Below are positions 1 through 6,600 of a DNA stretch of 8,114 bases, piece by piece; the stretch's first letter is position 1; every line of letters starts with the position of its first letter. The DNA comes from Oscillospiraceae bacterium (GTDB lineage Bacteria; Bacillota; Clostridia; Oscillospirales; Ruminococcaceae): contig JAITFV010000196.1 of the NCBI GenBank assembly GCA_031281115.1, forward strand, positions 1-8,114, in the 5' to 3' direction. The position numbers and the translations under genes were made by a program. The notes below the pieces were generated by a model that worked only from the letters and a program-made list of their open reading frames with translations, made no database searches and had not been told where the DNA came from.

Positions 1-108
1 TTTAAATTGAAAACTGTTCCACAGTTTCAATTTAAACGGGTTTCCGCTGCGTGAGCGCAGCGGGCGCTGTCGCAACAGCGCAAGCCCCTTTAACTTAAAA
101 AGCGAAAC
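1..108. repeat. Hairpin-rich intergenic repeat, copy 1
   Basis: These 108 bases recur without a mismatch at 8007-8114. The unit is almost wholly self-complementary. Arms TTTAAATTGAAAACTGT (1-17) and ACAGTTTCAATTTAAA (21-36) form one hairpin with a single bulged A and a TCC loop. Next comes a closed three-way junction (34-91). Its outer stem is 34-43 with 82-91, and it encloses hairpins CCGCTGCG/CGCAGCGG (44-51/56-63) and GCGCTGT/ACAGCGC (64-70/75-81). The first arm of a further hairpin starts at 87. No coding potential is seen. It lies downstream of gpr, as the second copy lies downstream of the kinase operon, so it behaves like a dispersed intergenic repeat placed after gene ends. Its function is unknown. 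Confidence 0.9.
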
Positions 109-125
109 GCTTTTTAAGCTAAAGG
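87..125. repeat. Long imperfect hairpin at repeat end
   Basis: CCTTTA (87-92) pairs with TAAAGG (120-125), and CTTAAAAAGCG (94-104) pairs with CGCTTTTTAAG (108-118). There is one A:C mismatch (93/119) and an AAA loop (105-107), giving 17 base pairs. The 5' bases of this hairpin also belong to the outer stem of the neighbouring three-way junction, so the two folds compete over 87-91. The second repeat copy is cut by the window end just after this loop, so the full element probably extends to about position 125. It could act as a bidirectional terminator, but that is inference. Confidence 0.75.
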
Positions 126-156
126 ACTATAACTGGCTATAAAACGGCTATAAACC
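124..156. repeat. Three tandem 11-bp imperfect repeats
   Basis: GGACTATAACT (124-134), GGCTATAAAAC (135-145) and GGCTATAAACC (146-156) follow one another without a gap. They share GG, CTATAA and an 11-base period, close to one helical turn. They fill the space between the hairpin at 87-125 and the gpr terminator. They may be part of the dispersed repeat or a short iteron-like site; the sequence does not decide which. Confidence 0.55.
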
Positions 157-184
157 TAAAAGCAACCGCCTACGGTTGCTTTTA
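157..184 (-). terminator. Terminator hairpin of gpr
   Basis: A perfect 12-bp stem, TAAAAGCAACCG (157-168) with CGGTTGCTTTTA (173-184), closes a 4-base loop (169-172). Read on the minus strand, the hairpin begins inside the gpr stop codon (182-184), and its distal arm ends in a short T-rich run. The position directly at the end of gpr and the strong GC core fit an intrinsic terminator. The stem is symmetrical, so it could also stop plus-strand transcription. Confidence 0.65.
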
Positions 185-1003
185 AAATTTCAATTTCTCA
201 ACTTCCTCCTCTGTCAGCGTTGGAATCAACACGCGGTTCAGTGCCTTTGAGATTACCTTCGCGAAGTGGCTAATCATGTTGTCAATATCCCGCGGGACGA
301 CCATTGCTTCGCTTTCGAGGTTTTTGCCGATTTCGGGCGCGATTGAAGATAAATCAACCACCGTCGGTACGCCTACAGCAACCACAGGTACGCCCATAGT
401 TTTCCTCGAAACCTCGCAGCGCGCATTACCCACGCCGCTCCCGGGGGCGATGCCTGTATCTGTAACCTGCAGCGTTCGCCCGAGCCGCTCGGGGGCGGAG
501 CAGGCAAGACTGTCAATCACAACAACCATATCGGGTTTAATGCCGTCTGCTATGAAACTTAGCTGACGGCTGCTTTCCATGCCTGTTTGCGCCGACACTC
601 CGGTTTCAACCACGTACACTTCTCTCATTCCGAGGTCGGCGAATTCTTCGCTTCCGGAGAGGTGCGCAGTGGCAACTATCTGCGAAGCGGCGCGAACGCC
701 GAGGCTGTCGGGTGTGATATTGGCATTTCCGAGCCCCGCAACTAATATTCGTCCGGCTTCGGGAATAAGACCCGCGAGCACTCTGGTGAGCGCGCCCGTT
801 TCGGCTTTTTCATCGCGGCTCAGTCCGGCGCAGTGCAAAGTTGTGTAAGTGCCGGCGGGTTTCCCAATCGGGTTATTTTCCCCCAGCTGCGTCTCTGTAA
901 GCAGAAGCCCGTCAAGAACGCCCTCTTTGTGACTTATGCCGTCAGCAACAAGCTCTAAAGCTAAATCAGTTCTGTTCATAAAGATATTGTTATCTATCCT
1001 CAT
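182..1003 (-). CDS. gpr: Spore germination protease GPR (peptidase family A25)
   Basis: GPR degrades the small acid-soluble proteins that coat spore DNA, freeing amino acids during germination. It is made in the forespore as a zymogen. The 273-residue product carries the family landmarks in order: RTDLA near the N-terminus (11-15), GLGNANITPDSLG (90-102), ETGVSAQTG (133-141), VVIDSLACSA (161-170) and DTGIAPGSGVGN (182-193). Asp99 in TPD and Asp164 in IDSLA correspond to the two aspartates regarded as catalytic in Bacillus GPR. The C-terminal MVVPRDID matches the MVTPKEVD region. It is about 100 residues shorter than Bacillus GPR (about 370), mainly because the loop before MVVPRDID and the N-terminal third are compact; this is usual for clostridial forms and not a truncation. 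Only ten residues precede RTDLA, so the propeptide is short. The ATG at 1003 has AAGGA seven bases upstream. Expression is expected to be forespore-specific (sigma-G), but no convincing sigma-G site could be picked out. Confidence 0.96.
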   Translation of the reverse strand: MRIDNNIFMNRTDLALELVADGISHKEGVLDGLLLTETQLGENNPIGKPAGTYTTLHCAGLSRDEKAETGALTRVLAGLIPEAGRILVAGLGNANITPDSLGVRAASQIVATAHLSGSEEFADLGMREVYVVETGVSAQTGMESSRQLSFIADGIKPDMVVVIDSLACSAPERLGRTLQVTDTGIAPGSGVGNARCEVSRKTMGVPVVAVGVPTVVDLSSIAPEIGKNLESEAMVVPRDIDNMISHFAKVISKALNRVLIPTLTEEEVEKLKF

Positions 1004-1010
1004 TAAAATA

Positions 1011-1015
1011 TCCTT
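1011..1015 (-). promoter_or_regulatory. Ribosome binding site of gpr
   Basis: On the minus strand AAGGA lies seven bases before the ATG at 1003-1001. This is ideal Shine-Dalgarno spacing and fixes the gpr start. Confidence 0.8.
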
Positions 1016-1021
1016 AATTTA

Positions 1022-1050
1022 TTGACTTTTCCTTTTATATATAGTACAAT
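1022..1050 (+). promoter_or_regulatory. Sigma-A-type promoter for the kinase operon
   Basis: TTGACT (1022-1027), a 17-base spacer and TACAAT (1045-1050) differ by one base each from the -35 and -10 consensus. The spacer is AT-rich. Transcription would be expected to start near 1056-1058, on the ATG of the downstream kinase, so the mRNA would have no leader. The site lies in the 53-bp gap between divergent gpr and the kinase, so factors bound here could affect both. Confidence 0.7.
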
Positions 1051-1056
1051 AAAACT

Positions 1057-2943
1057 ATGAAAATATTTAATGTATTTAATAAAAACAAAGAAGATGAAAT
1101 AAAAACCTTGCGTATCGAGCTTGCCGAGGTGAAAGCGCAGGCAGAGAATGCGAACCGCGTTAAGAATGCGTTCTTCGCTTCCGTAAGCCATGAAATCCGT
1201 ACGCCTATGAATGCGGTCGCGGGTATGTCGGAGCTGTTGTCAGAGGATGCGGTAACGGAAGCGCAGTTTGAAAAAATCGAAATCATAAAAACATATTCAA
1301 ATATTATGCTTGGTCTTATAGATGATTTGCTTGACTTCTCGCAGATTGAACAGGGGAGTTTTAAACTTCAACCCGTGCATTTTTGCTTCCCTGTGTTCCT
1401 TGAAAATGTTGTGAGCACGGCGCAGCTTGCGGCGCGGGAGAAGGGGCTTGAATTCACCATGGAGCTTCCGGAAGAGTTACCCCCGTATCTTTTCGGTGAT
1501 TCGGTGAAGCTGAACCGCGCACTCGCGAACCTGCTGTCAAACGCAGTGAAATTCACCGAGAAAGGCAGCGTTGCGTTTTCATTGCGCGTCAATGAAAACA
1601 TACTGGCGTTTTCTGTCCGTGATACCGGAATAGGTATAAAACCCGAGGATTGCTCGCGGCTCTTTGATGTATTTGAGCAGGTTGAAGAACGCAGAAACAA
1701 AGGATTGGCAGGGCTCGGGCTGGGACTTACGATAACCGATAATATTGTTCGTGTGATGAACGGGAAGCTGACAGCAGAAAGTATTTACGGCTTCGGCTCA
1801 ACCTTTAAAATTGAAATTCCTTTTGAGGAGGGCAATGAGGAACAGGCAGAATTCGGCTGCCGTAACAATGAAAACAGTTACATAAGCGCGCCGGATGCAA
1901 AGGTTTTGCTTGTTGATGATATAGACGTAAATTTAAGCGTCGGAATCGGCTTTCTGAAACTGCACGATATAACGCCCGACACAGCCGCAAGCGCGAGAGA
2001 AGCCATAAAAAAGGTTTGCGAAAAAAACTATGATATTATTCTGATGGACCATATGATGCCCGAAACAGACGGCGGGAAAGCTTCTGAAATAATCCGCAGT
2101 TTCGGCGGGCGATATGCAAAAAGTGACAACCCTGCCCAACTGAAAATCATCGCACTCACCGCCAGCGTCTCCCCCGAATCGAAGGCGATGATGCTGAACA
2201 TGGGGATGGACGACTTTCTGCCGAAGCCGGTCACGAAGCAGTCTCTCAACCGAATGTTGATGAAGTGGCTTCCCGTTGAAAAATATGAGATTAAAAACAA
2301 ACCGCTTGAAAAATTTTCTAAAGAAGAACCGCTGTTCCGGGAACTCCGTGAAAAAGTTAAAGGAATAAATACAAAGCTTGGGTTCCGCAGGGCGGGCGGT
2401 ACGGCGGAAGCGTTTAAAACCTCGCTGATGCTGCTTTGCAGGCGCATTACCGGAAGCCTTGAAAAACTTGAAAACTGTTTGAACCCCGGCGGGAAATTAC
2501 AAGACTTTAAAATAGAGGCGCACGGCATGAAAGGTGCTCTCGCCATTAACGGATTAGAGGCGCTTTCGGGGTTTGCCTACGAGCTTGAGCTTGCGGCAGA
2601 AGCGGGAAATGCGGAGATGTGCCGCAAAAACTTACCTGATTTCGCGAAGGAGTTAAGCGAACTTAAAAATGCTCTGTCAGAAATATTTGAAAATCACCTT
2701 GAGCCGACCGCAGAAAAAAAACGAGGCGACAGCGAAGTCCTCGTGCAAATCATAGAGCATTTGATTATAGATATTGAGCGGTTCGACAGGGCGGCGGCTC
2801 TCGAGCAAATCAAAAACGCGCAGAGCTTTGACTACGGTGCAGGCACTCGGCTTCTCGGGCTTATAAAAGCAGACTTAGAAGATTATGACTACGATTCTGC
2901 TATGGAAAAACTACAGAAATTTAATGCCGAAGCAGATTCGTAA
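1057..2943 (+). CDS. Soluble hybrid histidine kinase (HisKA-HATPase-REC-Hpt)
   Basis: A 628-residue hybrid kinase with no membrane segment and no recognisable sensor domain, expected to be cytosolic. Order: predicted coiled coil (about 12-34); HisKA with the phosphorylated histidine H45 in SHEIRTP; HATPase_c with N-box N162 (LLSNAVKFT), G1 box DTGIGI (189-194) and G2 box GLGLGL (219-224); REC with acidic pair D287/D288, phospho-acceptor D331, T368 and K390; Hpt with H489 in AHGMKGAL; then a helical C-terminal segment (about 555-625) that resembles the one in the large kinase at 3662. All phosphotransfer residues are present, so it should be active. It could be regulated through partners or the coiled coil. 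The ATG at 1057 has no Shine-Dalgarno sequence and coincides with the predicted transcription start. No better downstream start was found. It is followed by a palindromic element and the response regulator, all in one direction. The signal and target are unknown. Confidence 0.93.
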   Translation: MKIFNVFNKNKEDEIKTLRIELAEVKAQAENANRVKNAFFASVSHEIRTPMNAVAGMSELLSEDAVTEAQFEKIEIIKTYSNIMLGLIDDLLDFSQIEQGSFKLQPVHFCFPVFLENVVSTAQLAAREKGLEFTMELPEELPPYLFGDSVKLNRALANLLSNAVKFTEKGSVAFSLRVNENILAFSVRDTGIGIKPEDCSRLFDVFEQVEERRNKGLAGLGLGLTITDNIVRVMNGKLTAESIYGFGSTFKIEIPFEEGNEEQAEFGCRNNENSYISAPDAKVLLVDDIDVNLSVGIGFLKLHDITPDTAASAREAIKKVCEKNYDIILMDHMMPETDGGKASEIIRSFGGRYAKSDNPAQLKIIALTASVSPESKAMMLNMGMDDFLPKPVTKQSLNRMLMKWLPVEKYEIKNKPLEKFSKEEPLFRELREKVKGINTKLGFRRAGGTAEAFKTSLMLLCRRITGSLEKLENCLNPGGKLQDFKIEAHGMKGALAINGLEALSGFAYELELAAEAGNAEMCRKNLPDFAKELSELKNALSEIFENHLEPTAEKKRGDSEVLVQIIEHLIIDIERFDRAAALEQIKNAQSFDYGAGTRLLGLIKADLEDYDYDSAMEKLQKFNAEADS

Positions 2944-2947
2944 ACAA

Positions 2948-3109
2948 TAGACTTCATGCGTAACTCGTTTGCGGTAGAATTTTCGGCAAATTTTCCACCC
3001 TGCTTCGTTAAAATTTTCCGCAAGGCACGAAGCATTACGAAAAATTTTGCCTCGCATGACGAAAAATTTACTCGAAAATCCACTCGCTCAGAGTTACGCA
3101 AGAAGTCTA
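2948..3109. mobile_element. MITE-like palindromic element with 19-bp inverted ends
   Basis: TAGACTTCATGCGTAACTC (2948-2966) and GAGTTACGCAAGAAGTCTA (3091-3109) are inverted repeats with one mismatch. The interior continues the palindrome: an AT-rich stem pairs the region near 2974-2985 with the region near 3060-3071, and TGCTTCGT (3001-3008) pairs exactly with ACGAAGCA (3027-3034). The outermost TA on each side could be a TA target-site duplication, as left by IS630/mariner-type elements. No transposase is present, so if mobile it is non-autonomous. It starts four bases after the kinase stop codon and ends 26 bases before the response regulator. Its fold in mRNA could reduce read-through or shield message ends. 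Repeat copies elsewhere in the genome would be needed to prove mobility. Confidence 0.6.
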
Positions 3110-3124
3110 ATATTTAATTTACAT

Positions 3125-3131
3125 GGGAGAG
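3125..3131 (+). promoter_or_regulatory. Ribosome binding site of the small response regulator
   Basis: GGGAGAG contains the GGAG core (3126-3129), six bases before the ATG at 3136. It is the clearest plus-strand ribosome binding site in the window and it fixes the start. Confidence 0.8.
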
Positions 3132-3135
3132 AATT

Positions 3136-3531
3136 ATGAGAAAAATTATTTCAAAAAAACCGCGGATTTTAGCGGTTGACGATGTTTCGGTGGTGCTGAA
3201 CGCCATCAACGCCGCGCTCGAAGCGCATTACGAGGTCTTCTGCCTGACTAAGGCAGAACAGGTAGAAAGGTTTCTGCGAAACGCCGACACGGTTCCGGAT
3301 TTGTTTATTTTAGACATAGAAATGCCGGGCATGAACGGTTTCGAGCTTATTGACGCAATCAGAAAATTTAAAGAGCACGAAGAAACGCCTATTATGGTGC
3401 TGACCGGGAACGCCACTGTCCGGAATTTTCATGTCGCAATCAAGCGCGGCGTTACGGATTTTATCGCTAAGCCCGTAGACCCTAAGATTCTGCTTGAAAA
3501 AGTGAACGCCCAGATTAAATTATGGCGCTGA
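3136..3531 (+). CDS. Single-domain CheY-like response regulator, C-terminus altered by duplication
   Basis: A 131-residue stand-alone receiver domain without an output domain. The acidic pair D15/D16, phospho-acceptor D60 (ILDIEMPGMNG), T90 and K112 (AKPVD) are all present, so phosphorylation should work. It presumably takes phosphate from one of the flanking Hpt-containing kinases, either as a phosphate shuttle or as a diffusible effector. The last 128 coding bases (3391-3518) are repeated directly downstream. Because 128 is not a multiple of three, translation passes the junction out of frame and stops at TGA 3529-3531. The present C-terminus is therefore QIKLWR, while the undamaged end, preserved in the second copy, reads QIKRK. 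The REC fold itself is complete, so the protein is likely functional. It starts from a strong ribosome binding site. Confidence 0.93.
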   Translation: MRKIISKKPRILAVDDVSVVLNAINAALEAHYEVFCLTKAEQVERFLRNADTVPDLFILDIEMPGMNGFELIDAIRKFKEHEETPIMVLTGNATVRNFHVAIKRGVTDFIAKPVDPKILLEKVNAQIKLWR

Positions 3532-3646
3532 CCGGGAACGCCACTGTCCGTAATTTTCATGTCGCAATCAAGCGCGGCGTTACAGATTTTATCGCTAAGC
3601 CCGTAGTCCCGAAGATTCTGCTTGAAAAAGTGAACGCCCAGATTAA
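3391..3646 (+). repeat. Tandem 128-bp duplication of the response regulator 3' end
   Basis: Unit 1 (3391-3518) and unit 2 (3519-3646) are directly adjacent and align at a constant offset of 128 with five substitutions and no gaps. By eye the differences are at 3398/3526, 3423/3551, one ACG/ACA codon, and two in the KPVDP-coding stretch (GAC/GTC and CCT/CCG). Three of the five would be synonymous in the receiver frame. One of the two changes that alter the protein turns the KPVD aspartate into valine, and it lies in unit 2. This fits unit 1 remaining under selection and unit 2 drifting. Confidence 0.95.
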
Positions 3647-3656
3647 AAGAAAGTAG
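3522..3656 (+). pseudogene. Duplicated C-terminal remnant of the response regulator
   Basis: In the frame of the second duplicate unit, an ATG at 3522-3524 opens 44 codons ending at TAG 3654-3656. The product begins MALTGNATVR and ends NAQIKRK; it corresponds to the receiver from the T90 region to the original C-terminus, including the K112-equivalent (AKPVVP). It lacks the acidic pair and phospho-acceptor, so it cannot act as a receiver. Its ATG overlaps the stop region of the intact response regulator by ten bases, and its stop lies five bases before the next kinase gene. No Shine-Dalgarno sequence precedes it. If translated at all, it would be by re-initiation. Confidence 0.8.
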
Positions 3657-3661
3657 TTTTT

Positions 3662-6600
3662 ATGACCCGCAAAAAGACAAACTTCGGCATCAGCCGAAAA
3701 ATATCAGTTTTTCTCGCCGTATTGCTTTTTGCATACTCGCTTGCGGCGGGCGTTTTCAGTTTTGCTCTTTATATGTCGGATAATATTAAAGTTTATTCAA
3801 ATAACGCGCTGATAATTGCGAAATCTGCGGGAATAAAAAGCGGCGACATCGCAAACATTGAAGGGGCAAAATCCCGCCTCGGCAACCTCACCGATAACAC
3901 CGAAGCGGTTGCTGTCTATATTCTCGGGCAAATTGATGAGGGCAATGACGGCGATTATTATCTTTTCGCGCTCGGGAACGCAGAAATAAGCGCAGGCACG
4001 ACAATCAAAGCAGCCGCGCTCGCCCCGGAAGCGGAAATCGCCTTTCGGGAAGAGCGTGATGTTTATTCGCGTATTTATGAAACTTTCGGAGAGCGCGTAA
4101 TCACAGGTTTTGTCCCTGTTTTCGATGACAGCGGTAATCTTGCTGCCGTCGTGGGTGCTGACATAGGCGTTGAAAGTCTTTACGCAAGCGCGCTCCGCTT
4201 CGCAGTCAGAGAAGCTGCGATTTCGTTCGCGCTTGTTCTCGCTTTATCATTAATCGGGTATTTAATCGCAGGGCGGATTTTCGGGCGGCGGATGAAACTC
4301 ATTTCCGACGCTGCTGAAAAAATAGCCTCGGGAGATTTTAATATAGATGTGCCTTTAAACTCAAAAAGCTTCTCTTCGGACGATGAAATTAGTGCAGCCG
4401 CGCGCAATTTGCAAACCATCGGAAACGTTATAAACACAATAGCCGCAGGACTCCCGGGTTACGAAAACACAAACGGCGATGAAAACATCCCCGGGCAGCT
4501 CACCGGTATTTTTAATACAATAGAACAAACAATAAACAAATCGCTGTCGATTATCGAAAATATAGACTCGTTAGTGTATGTCAGTGATATAGAAAGTTAT
4601 GAACTGCTTTTTGCGAACCGCCGGCTGCTTGAGTTTGCAGGGTTTTCGCACTCTTCGGAAATAGAGGGAAAGAAGTGCTGGGAGGTTATTCACAAAGGAA
4701 AAGACCCGTGCGCATTCTGCCCTGTTCAAAGATTAATGGCAGATACAAGCCGCACGGTTTACGAGCGCGAGCATTATGACGAGGAAGCGAAACGCTGGTT
4801 TTTATCGCAAAGCTCGCTCATCAGATGGGCAGACGGAAAAACCGCGCACTTTGAAGTAGCCACTGATATTACCAAGCTCAAAGCTTACGAGGAGAAGATG
4901 AAGCACCTCTCGGCTATAATTGCGACCTCCGATTCAGGCATCGTCGTCAATGACAGGCGCGGAATCATACAGGAGTGGAACATAGGCGCGACACATATTC
5001 TCGGTTATGAACGTTATGAGGTAATCGGCAGAAGCCCTAAAGAATTCCACAGGCGGGAGAATTACGGCTTCGTTGAAGATGTTATATCGCGGCTTGTTGC
5101 AGGCGAGCATATTCACAACCCTGAAGAAATGCGGATACATAAAGACGGCAGAAAGGTTTACTGCTCAATTACTTACACGCCGTTTTTAGATAATAAAGGG
5201 CTTGTGAGCGGTTATGTTTCTGTTTTTCACGATGTTTCAGAGCGTGTCAAGAAGAAAAGACTGCAAGAAGATGCACTCCATAAAGCGGTTCTGAACGCGG
5301 AGGAAACCTCTCACCTTAAATCCATGTTTCTCGCTAATATGAGCCATGAAATACGCACACCCATGAACGGTATAATCGGGCTTACCGAGCTTGCTCTCGA
5401 GGGAGGCGGGCTTTCGGAAAAGACGACGGATTATCTTACAAAAATACAATCCAGCGCAACAGGTCTACTTGATATAATTAACGATATTCTTGATATTTCT
5501 AAAATCGAGTCGGGTAAAACCGAACTTGAAAATGTCGCGTTTACCCTCGGGGATGTATTTAAAAGCTGTGAGGTTATTTCCGAATTAAAGGAAAAAGGTA
5601 AGAATGTACAGCTTATAATCGACAGCGGTGAGCTTGCAACTGAAGTAATTATAGGTGACCCAACGAAGCTGCGGCAAGTATTTATGAATCTGCTGTCTAA
5701 TGCAATTAAGTTTACCAACAGCGGTTCGGTGGTGATGAGCGCAAGGCTTGTGAAAAAAGACGAAGACAGCCTCACCGTGACTTTTACAGTAAAAGACACC
5801 GGCATCGGCATGAACGGGGAGGAAGTTGAAAGAGCGCTCGAACCGTTCAGGCAGGCGGATGTAAGCACCACCCGCAGGTACGGCGGCACGGGGCTGGGAT
5901 TGTCAATCACGAGTTCGCTGCTCGAAATAATGGGCGGGGCTTTACAGATTGAAAGCGAACCCGGAACAGGCAGCACATTCAGCTTTACGCTGATATTTAA
6001 AGCCGCAGGCAAATCAACGCCTGTTGCGGTTTATTTCGGTGAAGATTTAGATAGAGAGAACGCAAACAAGAAACCGATATTTGCCGCGGAAGCCCTTGTA
6101 TGCGAGGATAATTCAATCAACCGGCAGGTAATCGAAGAGCATCTGATGCGAATAGGAATCAATCCTGTTATAGCCGAAAACGGTAAAATCGGTGTAAATA
6201 TGGCGAAGACACGTATGCGCACAGGCAAGCCGTTCGATATAATTTTGATGGATATTCATATGCCTGTTATGGATGGGCTGGAGGCTATGCAGAAGCTCAT
6301 CGAAGCGGGAAGCGAAACCCCCGTTATCGCGATGACTGCGAATGCCATGCGGGAAGACCGCGAACTCGTGCTTCAAAGCGGGATGTCTGAATATATCTGC
6401 AAGCCGTTCACAGCGCGGGATTTGTGGAGCTGTCTCCTTAGGTTCCTACGGCCTGTAAGGTTTGAAGATGTTGTGTCCGACGGCAGTACAGGCGATAAGA
6501 ATGAAATTATAGACGGCGTTTCGGGACTTGAAAAATCCGCGGGTGACCCCGGGCTTTATAAGAAAATCAAAATAGATTTCTACTTTAAAAACTTGAAAAC

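Noticed and set aside
34..91. Cloverleaf-like fold considered as a tRNA or riboswitch
   Set aside because: It has no T-loop or anticodon-loop consensus and no CCA-side acceptor, it is too short, and it lies after genes instead of before them.
1..184. CRISPR array or integrase attachment site
   Set aside because: There are no regularly spaced identical repeats with unique spacers, no cas genes and no integrase; the structure is a set of different hairpins.
276..848. Two plus-strand open frames opposite gpr (276-566 and 579-848)
   Set aside because: They lie antisense to a gene with clear GPR motifs, have serine/proline/threonine-rich translations typical of shadow frames, and lack ribosome binding sites.
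1004..1056. Sigma-G promoter for gpr on the minus strand
   Set aside because: A weak -10-like TGTACTA is present, but no acceptable -35 element lies 17-18 bases upstream, so it is not reported as a feature.
2028..2546. 172-residue minus-strand open frame inside the soluble kinase
   Set aside because: It is antisense to conserved REC/Hpt coding sequence and has no domain signal or ribosome binding site.
2889..3101. 70-residue minus-strand open frame across the palindromic element
   Set aside because: It mostly covers the inverted-repeat element and the kinase 3' end. A frame of this kind would recur wherever the element does, so it is best explained as part of the repeat.
5431..6012. 193-residue minus-strand open frame inside the large kinase
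   Set aside because: It is antisense to the HisKA/HATPase region; the translation is serine/leucine-rich and unlike any family I recognise.
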